From positions 1,582,239 to 1,646,238 of the forward strand of contig CACVBU010000271.1 in NCBI GenBank assembly GCA_902728285.1: a DNA stretch of 64,000 nucleotides. Direction: 5' to 3'. The notes under the pieces are model-generated. The model made no database searches. It was not told the DNA's origin and saw only the letters and a list, made by a program, of their open reading frames with translations. A program made the position numbers and the translations under genes. Each line of letters begins with the position of its first letter. Within the stretch, counting starts at the first letter, position 1. Source of the stretch: Clytia hemisphaerica. Taxonomy: Eukaryota > Cnidaria > Hydrozoa > Leptothecata > Clytiidae. Below are positions 45,601 through 56,042 of the stretch, piece by piece.

Positions 45601-47531
45601 CGAGGAAACTTTTGAACAAGAAGCTGTACAAACGCCACACCGAAAGTCGGCAAGGCCTCCTGCTCAAGAAGAAACTTTTGAACCAGAGCGAATTATAATG
45701 GATAAAAGGAGAAGCATAAGGCCCTCAGCACACGAAGAAACACTAGATGAACCTAAACACAGACAACGCCAAGCCTCTATAAAACCTCAAGTACACGAAG
45801 AAACATTTGCACCAAATCCTTACCATAAGCAACATCGAAATTCAATAAAGCCTCCAACACACGATGGAAATATCAACCCCGAACCAAGAATAGTTGAACA
45901 ACGCGCAACTACGGTAGCCGAGTATGATCCGCCTCGACAACCTCAAGAATCGATCTATAGTCAACATGAATTTGAATCAAATAAAAAACAACATGACCAC
46001 AATGAAAAGCATTTTTCACCAAAAGCAGACAATAGACACCAAATGAATCATCACCATTATCCAGAAGAGCCAATCGACAGTAGACAACAGTACAATGAAA
46101 ATTACCCAATGAACAATACAAGGGTGTACACAGAAAACTCAAAACAAGTTAAATCGTCGGAAACCTCACGGCAAGATTACCGAGAGCCGAATGACAATTA
46201 TACTGACAAAAACTACGACATCAATACTACACATACCCAAAGAAATACACACCCAGATAAACATCAAAGATCAGAAGTCATTCAGGAGAATTTGTATCGA
46301 CAGGCACAAAACAATACAAAACATGTGACTAATGAAGCCCACCGCATGAATAATTTGTCTACGAGAGGCTACTCAGAGAAATCAAATCAAAAACAATCCG
46401 TTAAGCATTCAGGTCAAACGCCTGAAGTGATTTATAATGAAATCACAGAGGAAAATGTACAATCTGGTCAGAAACATCAACCTAAAGCAGCTTACAAATT
46501 ACCACCCCGCCAATTAGATATCGTTCAGTACATTGAAAATCTACACAAAAGTGATTTATCTACAAAAGCTAATAAGGAAAGCCTCTATCAAACAAGAGAG
46601 GATATATACCAAAAAAGGGAAGATATATACCAAAAAAGGGAAGATATATACCAAAAAAGGGAACATATATACCAAAAAAGGGAAAGTCCATACCAAAAAA
46701 GGGATAGTGTGAACCAAGATAAACAGATCACAGGTTTTTCTAAAAACATCCACAAAGATAGTAATACTGAAGAAAAAACAAACGTTAAAAACAACATAAA
46801 CCAAAAACAACTTATTCTAAATACCAAACCGAGTGACGGCCAAGAACAAGTAACTGGAACAGGTGGAAAATCGAAAGACAACAAAAACAACTCAACAAAA
46901 CCCAAACAAAACAATAAAAACAATAAGGACAGTAAAAAATCAAAATTTCCTTTCAAAGCTTTCTCAAGGAGACGAAAAAGCGAATCGTCAGAAAGTGACG
47001 AAGTGTATGATGAGCCTTATGAAATTGTCGATGGTCGAAGACCAATCACAATTTATAATAACTTTACAATCCAAAACCAACCCGATATTGTAGAAAAAGT
47101 ACAAACCACCGGTTTTCTGAATACTCCAACTCCAAAGGAAATCCGAAAAATATCTTCTCCTGTCTCAAAGGAAAACCAAGAACTTTTTTCTTCAACCACA
47201 AAGGAAACCAATGTTCCCACTAGTCTCCTCTCAAAGGAAACCCCTATTCCTACTACTCTTGTATCAAAGGAAACCCATGTTCCAACTACTCTTGTATCAA
47301 GGGAAACCGATGATCATCATATCCCTACTACAAAAGAAATCCATTGTACTTTTTCTGACTTGGGGATAAACCATTATGAGGAGGTGAACACCGATCCATC
47401 AAATTTCTTGAGAATCAAAAAGCAGAACAATAAGACAGTGCAGTATCCAAGTCCACTAGCAGAATGGAGTCCCGCAAGTTCAATTGATGTTTTTCGAGAA
47501 GATTTTGTATCGAAAGGCTCATTCGTAAAAG
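39678..47531 (+). CDS. TEX14-like ankyrin-pseudokinase protein
   Basis: Exons 39678-39862, 40208-40316, 40536-40801, 41757-42170, 42816-43347 and 43895-47531, all with GT-AG borders and matching phases (about 1714 codons), leaving phase 1 for a further exon. An in-frame ATG at 39615 is cut off by a stop, so 39678 is the start. Residues 1-100 form ankyrin repeats (RPLFFAAKHGNESILKMLL, LTALMAASDHGHNECVKDLL). Residues 110-430 form a kinase fold: YLAKIQL, LVHPHII, then HNF where HRD is expected and GNF for DFG, followed by YMAPEL and DVYSFGCLVWE. The catalytic Asp residues are lost, so it is a pseudokinase. Ankyrin repeats plus pseudokinase is the layout of TEX14, which in mammals keeps germ cells connected by intercellular bridges and acts at kinetochores. 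The tail is low-complexity repeat. Confidence 0.75.
40824..40976. repeat. Truncated G-tract MITE beside a splice donor
   Basis: AAACCCAAAAATAAGGTAAA to AACCTAAGAG-TA matches the right two thirds of 22340-22545 with a deletion. The intact left end is absent. It starts about 20 bases after the donor of exon 3 of the TEX14-like gene. Confidence 0.65.
41200..41361. mobile_element. 162-bp pogo/Tigger-like MITE
   Basis: TA-CAGTTGGCGCTCGCTAATTC at the left and GAATAAGAGAGCGTCATCTG-TA at the right: diverged inverted ends with TA on both sides. Several ATCGAAT motifs inside. In intron 3 of the TEX14-like gene. Confidence 0.65.
42413..42604. mobile_element. MITE with CCACTTATTT ends
   Basis: TGAAGCCACTTATTTCCCAT then CAGAACGC is mirrored by GCGTTCTGAATGG and AAAATAAGTGGTTTCA. 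In intron 4 of the TEX14-like gene. Confidence 0.6.
43672..43855. repeat. Near-perfect 184-bp palindrome in an intron
   Basis: AATAGATCTTAT at the left pairs with ATAAGATCTATT at the right, and the arms (about 80 bases each, including GATGCATTGTGG and GGGGTATTACAATAGAA) meet around CTCGAGGAATTC. It ends 40 bases before the acceptor of the large last repeat exon, so in RNA it could form a hairpin next to the splice site. Confidence 0.8.
44160..45870 (+). repeat. About 26 coding units of 22-23 residues
   Basis: Units read RRSIRPPTHEETFEP with a DTARQTP or EARQTPQ linker. Units of 22 and 23 residues alternate, giving a 135-base higher-order period in the middle part; outer units are more diverged (for example ASIKPQVHEETF). 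The RRS/RKS core fits basophilic kinase sites. Because the unit is a multiple of three, the minus strand shows long false frames. Confidence 0.9.
46595..46710 (+). repeat. Coding heptad-codon repeat, YQKRED type
   Basis: Six to seven copies of a 21-base unit encoding IYQKRED with small changes (REHIYQKRESPYQKRD) inside the same exon. Highly charged; perhaps a short helical spacer. Confidence 0.85.
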
Positions 47532-47803
47532 GTGAGCTTTTTATTCTCTTTATTCGTAGAAATGGGCCATTGTTTTTTTATATCCATACAGGGGGTGGAC
47601 GAAGATTTCCAATTAATTCGAGCAGAATTTCCAGGTGGTCTAAAGAGTGTTTTTTATTTTTCCAGGGGGTTAAAGACTGATTTTCGTTTGTCAACCATCA
47701 CTTTAAGGTATGAAAAGAAATTTTCCATAGGTCCTTTTGCAAATTTTGCCACTTTCCAGGGGGTATCCAAACATTTTCAAACATTTTTTTTACTTACCTT
47801 GAG

Positions 47804-49440
47804 TTACCTTGAGCTTGTTTCGTAATATCTTTTCGCATCCATCCTGTGAGGACCGATGTAAATTTTCATATTGATGATGCTGTTTGTTTCAGCTCGTCTC
47901 ATCATAGTGTAGCCAGTCACGAGTGGCTCGTCGGGAACTGTTAAAAGATATTTATCCAGCTCAGTTTTGAATTTCAATTTCTTGCACCCAGTGAGATCCC
48001 TCAGACGTTTTGGCAGCGAGTTGAAAAGCCTTGGTCCTTTGACTTTAAAACTTGAGTATATGACTTTTTGCCAGGGCCCCCTTTTCACTAGTGGTATGTG
48101 ACATTTTCTTCCTTGTCTGGGATTGGCATAGAACGTGATTGTCCCAGGATTTGGGACAAGCTTCTCAATAATACACCAAGTGTATATGATAATATATCTT
48201 TCACGCCTTCTCTGCAGTGAAAACAGTTTTAATGTTTGTAGTCTTTCCCAATAGTTTTGGTTGTGTAGGTTTTTAATCCTCCTTGTGAATGATTTTTGGA
48301 GATCTTCGATCTGCTGGATCAGATTAACTTCATTGGGTGACCATAGTTGAGAACAGTTGTCGATGTGTGGTATGACTAAAGACTTCCAAAGAGTGAGCAT
48401 GACATCATGTTCTCTTGAGCTGAATGTTCTCAGAATCCAACCAATGAGTATCTGTACTTTTTCTACAATGGTTAGAATATGTTGGTTGAATTTCGCATCG
48501 TCTGACATGGTAACACCAAGATCTCTTGTTGAAGATTTGGTTTGGATTATCTTTCCTTCACCTGTGAAATAACTGGTGGCTGGTCCGTTTCCATAATGGA
48601 GATGCTCGAACTTTTTTCCATTTAACATCATTTTGTTTATGGTCGACCATTGATAAACATTGTTAAGGTCGTTTTGTAGGTGAAACTGGTCAATGATGTT
48701 TTGGATTCCTTTCTTTACTCGTGTGTCATCAGCAAAACTTGCAAGTTCTGCTTTGGTTGTCCCTTCATCAATGTCTGATATCATGATGATGAAGAATAAT
48801 GGCCCAAGAACCGATCCTTGAGGTACTCCTGATTGAATTTTTGCCTGGTACGACTTGTGACCGTCTACAAATACTACTTGGTTTCTGTCTTGAAGAAATG
48901 ACTTAATCCATTTAAGTAGTTTGTCTGTTATTCCAATAGATTTCAGTTTTGATAGCAGTATCCTGTGGTCGACTTTATCAAATGCTTTTGAAAAATCGAG
49001 ATATACAACATCTACATCCAATCCTTCTTCTAGTTTTGATAGGATACTGTCATAGTGGCTGAGTAATTGACTAAGGCATGATCGCCCTTCCCGGAAACCA
49101 TGCTGTGTTGGGTTGAACAAGTCATTGTTGTTGATAAATTCGACTATCTTCTTTCGAACTATTTTTTCAAACACCTTGGTGAGATGGGACGTAAGTGATA
49201 CTGGCCTGTAGTTAGATGGCTCTCCTTGATCTCCACCCTTTGATATTGGTGTGATATGATTTCTTTTGTGAATCTCCTCTGTTACTCCATGGTTCAGACA
49301 GTTCCTCCAGAATATTGCGAGTGGCTTAGCAAGTTCTTCTTTGCAATTTTTCAGCAAAATCGCAGGAAATCCATCAGGACCTGGAGCAGAGTTTGGTGAC
49401 AATGTTTGAGATTGCTTCAATGAAATCTTTTTCGTCAAAG
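47804..49440 (-). pseudogene. LINE reverse transcriptase domain
   Basis: A 544-codon frame holding the RT signatures APGPDGFPA, NYRPVSLTS, GFREGRSC, LDFSKAFDKVDH, SGVPQGSVLGP and the catalytic FADD, then the LINE thumb and C-terminal region (NRWSTI-like NVYQWSTINKMMLN, GVTMSDD, WSPNEVN). The frame itself is intact, but the upstream part of ORF2 is joined only by frameshift, so the element cannot make a full protein as it stands. Confidence 0.85.
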
Positions 49441-49950
49441 TCTATGTCTTTTAGCACGTTTGGACATATTGTTGGATGAGTGACGTCATTTTCCGATGGT
49501 ACACTGAAAACCGATGTGTATTGGTCTTGGAGTATATTAGCAATACGGTCAGCATCATATATCAAAGAATTATTTTTGTCACGCAGTGGTCCCAACTTTG
49601 GATTTTGATTTACTATGCTTTTTTGCATATGCATAAAAAAATTTTGGATTGTTTTTTATTGATTCTGTTGCCTTCCTTTCCTGGCTTTTCTTCTCTGATT
49701 CGTAGGATAGCTTTAGTTTAGTTTCAATGTCTATTAATTTTTGTTTGGATTTTGCATTTTTCATTGGGTTTGGAAATTTTCTAAAAATGTTTTTTTCTTT
49801 TTCTGAATAAAATCTTTCGCTCGCGTGGTATCTTCTGAAATTTTTTAGTGTTTTGGTTTTCGTTTTGCTACATATTCCTTAATTATGTCTATGATCCAGT
49901 CTGTGATTGTTGACAATTGGTCAGCTGTCGGTTGATCATGAAGGTCTGTC
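49374..49950 (-). pseudogene. LINE ORF2 linker region, frameshifted
   Basis: Two overlapping frames (49764-49579 and 49634-49374) hold the linker between endonuclease and RT: NNPKFFYAYAKK continues across a frame change into NQNPKLGPLRD, then VTHPTICPNVLKDIDF, and across a second change into the RT frame. Each break looks like a one- or two-base indel. Confidence 0.7.
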
Positions 49951-49956
49951 CACAAT

Positions 49957-50830
49957 TTATCCTTCATTTTTTTCCTTGATTGATACCCAGTTTATTGTTT
50001 TTGAATGAAAATTGTACTCATCAAATACATTACGCACAACAAAGGGATCCTCCTTTTGGAAACTTGAGTGTAAATCAAAGTGAATTTTAACATTGATCAT
50101 TGAGTGATGGGATATGTAATCTGGTGATGGGGCTGATTCATAGCTGTGTATTAGTAGAGGGTTATTTGTGAGCATTAAATCCAGTGTATTTCCTGCTTTG
50201 TGTGTGGCTCCTCTAATGTGTTGAATCAGATTATGGTCATTCATAAGAGTGAATATTTCACTAGTCATTCTTTGTTCCTCTGTAGATGCCCCAGGGTTTG
50301 AGCACTTGCTGTCCCAATTTGCGTGTGGCAGGTTAAAATCACCTGCTATGAAGATGTCTGGTGTTTTTCCTTCAGTTTTGTCTAGTTCTGATTTAATTAA
50401 CTCTATAACTGGTTTGAATTGTTCATTCTTAGATGGATTCCCGTTTGATGAGTCGTCTGGCTGTCGGTATATTCCCCATATTTGGATATCCAATGTAGTC
50501 GAACTCAGACAGATGACTTCGATAACGCCATTTGAGTGTGTAACGGTCTGTTTGAAGTGTGATGAAATATCTTCTCTCATGTATATAGCGACACCACCAC
50601 TACTGTACATCTTCCAAATCGTGACTTTGGTCTTTTTCTGTCGGACCGAAATATTTCATAGCCTTCTATGTGTAACTCAGCATCATTATGGTCTTTGAGC
50701 CAAGTTTCTGTTAAAATCATAAATAAAAAGTTATTCTCAATCAACTTGTCTTTGATATATGGTACTGTTGATTGAACTGTTTGTGGTTTAAGTCCTTGAA
50801 CGTTTAGAATTGAAAATGAATTTAGCGAGA
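49957..50830 (-). pseudogene. LINE AP-type endonuclease domain
   Basis: The start lies in another frame (LNVQGLKPQT, LTETWLKDHNDAELHIEGY, 50810-50630). A frameshift near 50615 leads to the 217-codon frame with GGVAIYMRED, WGIYRQPDD, FIAGDFNLPHANWD, GNTLDLMLTN and SHHSMINVKI. These are the usual conserved blocks of CR1-type endonucleases, including the GDFN and SDH-like (SHH) motifs. Confidence 0.8.
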
Positions 50831-51375
50831 CGGGTTGATCATTGACGGGTTTATTCCCCAGTTGGTGTTCTGAGGGGACATCATTCGTTGAGGATACTGG
50901 TATTGTAGTGGTATTTCCTTCCTCACTTGTTTGTCCATCAGTGTGGATATTTTCTGATCGATCTCCAGTATTAAGTCTTTTTTGAATTTTTGAAAAATAG
51001 CTAAAAAATCCATTTCTTTGTTTGTATTCTGGTTATTCCTTTGATGGGTTTCTTGAGATCCATACTCCCTGTTGTCATGCTGATAGTGTTGTTCCTTAAA
51101 ATCATTTTGGTACTGATTTTCTTTGACATCCCATTTGTTTTGATATTCTCTCTCTCTCTGTGGGTAGGTTTCGGCATTTCTTTTTGTTCCTTTTACATGT
51201 GTTAGCTGACACATCTTATTGAAACATTCTCCTTTCCTCAGTGAATCAATGCACATTTTTGGGTGAAAAAAGAGACAGTTTCTACCTTTTTGACAGCCAA
51301 CTCTGGCTCTGGTTCCGTGCTTCATGAATTTTCGACATGCTTTTGGATGGTCAAACTTGCACTTGAAAAGGTTCG
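50822..51375 (-). pseudogene. LINE ORF1 with CCCH-type fingers
   Basis: From about 51375: CKFDHPKACRKFMKHG, CQKGRNCLFFHPKMC, then RKGECFNKMCQLTHVKG, a series of C-x-H fingers, followed by a Gln/Asn-rich tail and a helical stretch (FKKDLILEIDQKISTLMDK). A stop upstream (about 51390) removes the first finger, so ORF1 is 5'-truncated. Probably an RNA-binding protein of the retroelement. Confidence 0.7.
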
Positions 51376-51752
51376 TCCCCTGTATGGAAATTTAATGGAA
51401 TGGCCCAATAGCCCATTGTTTTTTAATATCAATCATCATGTTTTTCAGATTGTTTCATCCTTTTCGTTGTCGGGAGGGTCTAGAATAGGCTAAGGGCTCT
51501 ACACAATTCGATAAAAATTGAACTACCTTGAAGGGTTGCAAAGCATGTCCTTTTTAAGCAATGTCACTTGAATATCTATCATTGACGTCACATTGACCTT
51601 CCACGGCAACGACTTCCCCAATTCAATTGACCACTCTCCAACGCGGATTTTGATCATGTGATGGGCAAAAAAACGTCAACCTCAAAATTCTAAACAAGCC
51701 GACTAGGGAGGTGTTCAAATGGCATTGCTTTTAAGTGTCTTATGGATACAAG

Positions 51753-52198
51753 ATACAAAGTTGGACGTCATCAGTTCAAATAGAGTGAGGAAAAGGATGA
51801 GAAGGGTAGATTTTATTTTCAAGTGGAATGGCAAGAAACTCTCGAAAATAACACACTTTGCTTTTCTAGACTTTTTAGGAAAGATGAAAAACGACGCTCC
51901 ATCGTCATTTGAGAAAATTGAAAACAAACTTGGTTCATTTTTTGAGAAAGAAGACAGTGTTTACGAACTAGTTTCCAATCCCGTTGTCATGAGCGACAAG
52001 ATGGAAAAAGATGCACAGGTACAAGAGATCTTTCAAATGGCGGGAAATCACGAACGGAAGAATTGGGCCAAGCTGGAGACAACGAATCGTGGAAGAAGGA
52101 ATACAAAACGAATGTATTGTGGAGACCATTTAATAGAGTTTGGGAATGACAATTCTGTCTCTGTTAGAGGAGGACGTAGTCTAATGAGAAAGCGTTGA
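51753..52198 (+). CDS. Probable last exon of the TEX14-like gene
   Basis: An open frame to TGA 52196-52198, followed by AATAAA at 52251. The preceding exon ends in phase 1. The best pyrimidine-rich acceptor (ends 51823) would be phase 0, whereas the acceptor ending 51752 is in phase but weak, so the exon start is uncertain, or a small exon is missing. The peptide is charged (FLGKMKNDAPSSFEKIENKL, RGRRNTKRMYCGDHLIEFG). Linkage rests on strand, frame, the polyadenylation signal and the absence of any other host for it. Confidence 0.5.
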
Positions 52199-52250
52199 GA
52201 AGAATATTTTGATATCAAAGTATAAATGTATTATTTCGAAAAAAAACAAG

Positions 52251-52256
52251 AATAAA
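52251..52256 (+). promoter_or_regulatory. Polyadenylation signal
   Basis: AATAAA 53 bases after the TGA of the preceding exon; a second AATAAA follows near 52285. Supports the end of a plus-strand gene here. Confidence 0.65.
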
Positions 52257-52406
52257 ATATATCTACTGTATAATAATACCTAAAATAAAATTATTGGTCC
52301 TTTATTTATGTCGATTCTAACCTGCACGAAACTTAAGAATACCAATAAAGTAGCAAAACATATCAGCTGACAGCCTATACCTACCGATTTCAAGAATTCT
52401 TTGTGC

Positions 52407-52665
52407 TACTCTAAGGTGCCTAATGAACGGGGGTGGGGTGGTTTGGAAAAATCTTCAAATTTTTATTCTTGAAATGCGTAACTCAAGATAACGTCATTTA
52501 CCCCATCGGGAACATCCGAAAAACACCGGAATTTGACCCTTGAGTGTTACTAAAAACAACAATGACGTAATCTTGACGTATATATTTTACGGGGGTTCAT
52601 AATTAAGTACGGGGATTAGAAAAAAATCGAAAAATTAACAGGCGGGGGGGGGGGTTACTGTGAGT
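52407..52665. repeat. Decayed G-tract MITE
   Basis: TA-CTCTAAGGTGCCTAATGA, G-runs, TTTGGAAAAATCTTC and a second G-run with ATCGAAAAATTAAC; the right end is degenerate (GTGAG-TA). Same family as 22212-22545. Confidence 0.5.
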
Positions 52666-54268
52666 ATGTAAAGTCTGTCTCAGTGTAATCTGCAGCGGAG
52701 ATGAAAAAGACTGTAACTTTTTATAGGATTTGAATAAAATGACCGTTTTTTGCTCATTGTACATTGAAAAGAGAATCAGGGATGGAATTGTGATAAATAT
52801 CTCAATTGAATTAATATTTTTTCGTAATTTTTTCACAGTGATAATGTTTGAAGATTAAGGAATGGCTTTTATGAAAAAGGTAATTATAGCACACTTTTTT
52901 ACGATATCTTCTCTTGAAAAGGTTCATCAAGCTGACAAGCATTATTTGATTCAAATTCAATCAAAAGTTATTTGAGTTATAATAGCCTTTTTTTCTCCAC
53001 TGCAGATTATAATGACATGCTATAGTTACAAGTTTCTCATCCATTTCCTAGAAAACAAACAGTAGATAAACAGATTAGATCTATGAAGAGAGAAAGAAAA
53101 CACAGGCTATAAAAATTCATTACAAATACAAAAAAATCTCTAACTGCGTGTCGCATAGACACGAAAAACACAGAAAAAGTCAAGGTTTGATGATAAGTTA
53201 TAAATCAATATTCATTAAAAGAGGAACCTTATACCAGGGATATGTTATAACGGAGCTGGATGAAGGACGAGAATTCCTTAGCGGGTTGCTTCTTTATCTT
53301 TTCTATTGTAAACTGTTGATAATAGAAATCCATCTCTGTCCCCTTGAGTGTTCTGTTTTTATAAGAAAAATGAAGCAGACAAAGTATTCATGCAGTACGT
53401 TTGCACATATTTTGCTATGATGTTCCCGCTTTTCATCAAAATAATATTTGTAGAAGATACCCCAAAAGCTTCCTTGTAAATGAAATCCATTTTTATCAGC
53501 GTGTGTTATGAATTTGAGAAGCTTTCATGATTTCTCTTAGTCTAGCAAGCTAGACGACTAATTTATACATAGTAGAAATAAAGCAAAAAGTAATGAATGG
53601 AACAATTTTAGTCGTCTAGAAACCTTTGTGCACTAACTCCAAACAAAAGAAAAGTGTCAATATTGCAATTATAATTTTTTCCTGCTCAAAATAATTCTTG
53701 AGAAAAAAGAATATGTGTGGATTTGTGTATTGAAAGTTTTTCATTTGAGTTGATTTCGTTTTGAGAGTTTGTTGTTGCTTGATAAATTGTTTTCTCGCTA
53801 CGCAAGTTTCTGCGTAGCTAGCCCCTGTATCTATAAGGCTGGAACACCGGATTCTTCCAGTCGTTTATACAAACTAAATCCCGTATTATTATTAAATATT
53901 TCCTATCTATATAGGAAATATTTGTTAAAACGGTAATTTTTCTCCTTCTTCTCCTTCAAGTCTAACGCCGGTTTTGGTCAATTTCGTGAGTTTGTACATG
54001 AGTCTCTTTTTAAATCAAGCTCCGGCGGTAAAAACAGTAGGATGTTCTTTTTTCGAGGCGGAAGACGTCGTTTTTCGAGAAACGTCTGTGGTAAATATCC
54101 GTACGGCGCTCTATTCTCCTTGTCGATCGGGCAACGTCGGCCGTTTCAGAAGCGTATTGTTGATCGGACCATACTGCTTTGTTTCTAACTGTCAAAACAA
54201 AGATGGCAGAAAATAGACTACAACAACTTTTGCTCTTTCGCTACTTTCTTTGCTTTGGTTTTTATGCT
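52666..54268. other. Non-coding, small hairpins
   Basis: 52790-52880 is a relative of one arm of the 23272 hairpin. CTAGACGACTAA (53550) pairs with TTAGTCGTCTAG (about 53610). 53888-53925 is a short palindrome (AAATATTTCCTAT/ATAGGAAATATTT). An 80-codon frame at 53974-54216 has no recognisable features. Confidence 0.4.
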
Positions 54269-54272
54269 TTAA

Positions 54273-54932
54273 CCCTTTCCGGACGCACGGGCCACTGGGT
54301 GGCCCATGAATCGTGTTCCTATATGACGCACGGGCCACCGGGTGGCCCATAGCTTTGTAAAAGATTTTAACAGTTTTCGCGCCAAAATACAATAACATGG
54401 TTTTGAATAATGATTTTGAGATAAATTTCCCGTAACCTGCAAAAAACCGCTTTTCAATATCTTATTTACAACAAGAATTATAAATTTTTAATGTTTGTTG
54501 CAAATTTACTCAGGCTAAATCTGTAAGGGAAAAATTGCTCAAAAATTTGGACAAAAAATCACTTTACTCAGATTCTTGGAAAGCTTTTGACATGAAATTT
54601 TTTTTACCCGGTCAGTAATTCAATTCTCTAAATCATATTCAAAGTTCAAGGAGTAAAGCAAATGCCTTTTACTCTATTTCTTTATTCAAAGTTAAAAATT
54701 TTGCTTTTCCGAAAAAAAATCTGCCGATTTTTCGGTCACGTGACAAGGTGTCAGCCATATTTAAAAATTTTTTTTAGGTATTTCAAAACTCCTATTACAT
54801 GTGAAAAAAAGGAGGTATTACTTATCGTGATATCTTTTATCAATCACTTTCTATTGCAATTTTAGTGAAGCCAGTCAAAAATCAAATTTTTGTTTGCGTC
54901 ATATAGCCGTGAAATCATGCGTCCGGAAAGGG
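54273..54932. mobile_element. 660-bp piggyBac-type MITE
   Basis: CCCTTTCCGGACGCA at the left and TGCGTCCGGAAAGGG at the right are perfect inverses, each bordered by TTAA (54269-54272, 54933-54936). TTAA duplication with CCC ends is diagnostic of piggyBac-class elements. The left subterminal region repeats ACGGGCCAC-GGGTGGCCCAT twice. No transposase frame. Confidence 0.9.
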
Positions 54933-55553
54933 TTAATGAGTTGAATTGGATCATGATTTTTGTACGATTGTCACAAGGAATGGTCGATAGTGAACTTTTC
55001 TTAGTATTCCTTTGTGGATTTGATGTTTCGTTTACATTCTGTTGGTTTGGAATGAGAGATACAATCTCTTGCGTCTTGGTCTTGGAAAAACAGGACATTT
55101 TATCAACTTTTACAGCAAAATAACTTCAATTCTGCTTGTATTACGAAGGCAAGTGACTGTGAATAAATCTGACCATGTTATACCTGAAAAATTACATACT
55201 TGCAATATGAAAAAAGTTTGCACCCAGAACAAACGCAATGCCGACAATGATGCAACAATGGGAGGAATGCAATGGTTGATGAACTGATTTTAGCTAAAAA
55301 TTTAAACATGGAGCAAAATTGACTTTTTAATGATTGAATTTCCCTTGGTATGTTTTTATCTACAACAATGAATAACTGCTGGTTAGTGACAGTCAGTAGT
55401 GAAAACTCGTTGCGGTTATAAATTTCAAATTTTAAAGCTGATACTGTAACCGGATCTGGAACACCACCGCCCCAATATGAAGAATGTTATGTTATACTTC
55501 TTAAAAGGTTTATTGCATTGAATATGGATGTAAATAATTTGAAATCACCTCAC
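54933..55553. other. Non-coding
   Basis: Short open frames (77-81 codons at 54890 and 55042) overlap one another and have no features of real genes. No repeat ends found. Confidence 0.35.
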
Positions 55554-56013
55554 ACAGTCTGTGCCACTAACTCGATCGGGAAGATTCTTCCAAAATTGGA
55601 AGATTCTTCCGAAATGGGAAGAATCCTTTCGAACGGGAAATTAATTTAACACCCAAACGGGTTAACGGACTTCCAGATCGGGAAGAAGCGAGAAACTAAG
55701 GAAAACTCGATCGGGTTGGAACTTCTGGTTTGGGAAGTTTACGCAGTTTTTTCACAATTTAACAAGATTTCTACGGTAAAGTCTACTTTTCTTTCGGTGA
55801 AAAACCTTAAAATTTGATGCTTCTTCACCTCCAAAAAGTTTCAACTTTCGCCGGTCATCGTACAGCTTCGCCGAGATTCAGTCAATTTTCAACTTCCCAA
55901 AGAGGAAGAATCTTCCAAAACGGGCAGAAAAAAATAGAGTAAGTTCTTCCCGTTCGGGAAGGTTCTTCCCATTTCGGAAGAATCTTCCCGATCGAGTTAG
56001 TGGCACAGACTGT
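55554..56013. mobile_element. 460-bp MITE rich in GAAGATTCTTCC motifs
   Basis: ACAGTCTGTGCCACTAACTC then GATCGGGAAGATTCTTCC forms both ends in inverse orientation (about 38 bases, nearly perfect). CAC stands outside both ends (55551-55553, 56014-56016), suggesting a 3-bp duplication. Both arms contain serial GGAAGATTCTTCC, TTCGAACGGGAA and GGAAGAATC motifs that meet the alternating GAAnnTTC pattern of heat-shock elements. Confidence 0.8.
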
Positions 56014-56042
56014 CACATGTATATATACAATTAAAATTTTTC

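Larger units (their letters stand above)
47795..51375 (-). mobile_element. CR1-like non-LTR retrotransposon, decayed
   Basis: Reading on the minus strand: an ORF1 with Cys/His fingers (51375-50822), an AP-type endonuclease (about 50830-49957) and a reverse transcriptase (49438-47804), in the order of CR1/L2 elements. The 3' end has no poly-A but short TACCTTGAG repeats (plus-strand view, 47791-47814), as in CR1-type tails. ORF2 is broken by frameshifts near 50615, 49630 and 49400. It lies antisense in the last intron of the TEX14-like gene. Confidence 0.85.

Noticed and set aside
46556-46956. Hydrophobic minus-strand frames that look like membrane proteins
   Set aside because: They are the antisense of the Lys/Gln-rich IYQKRED and poly-Lys coding sequence of the TEX14-like gene.
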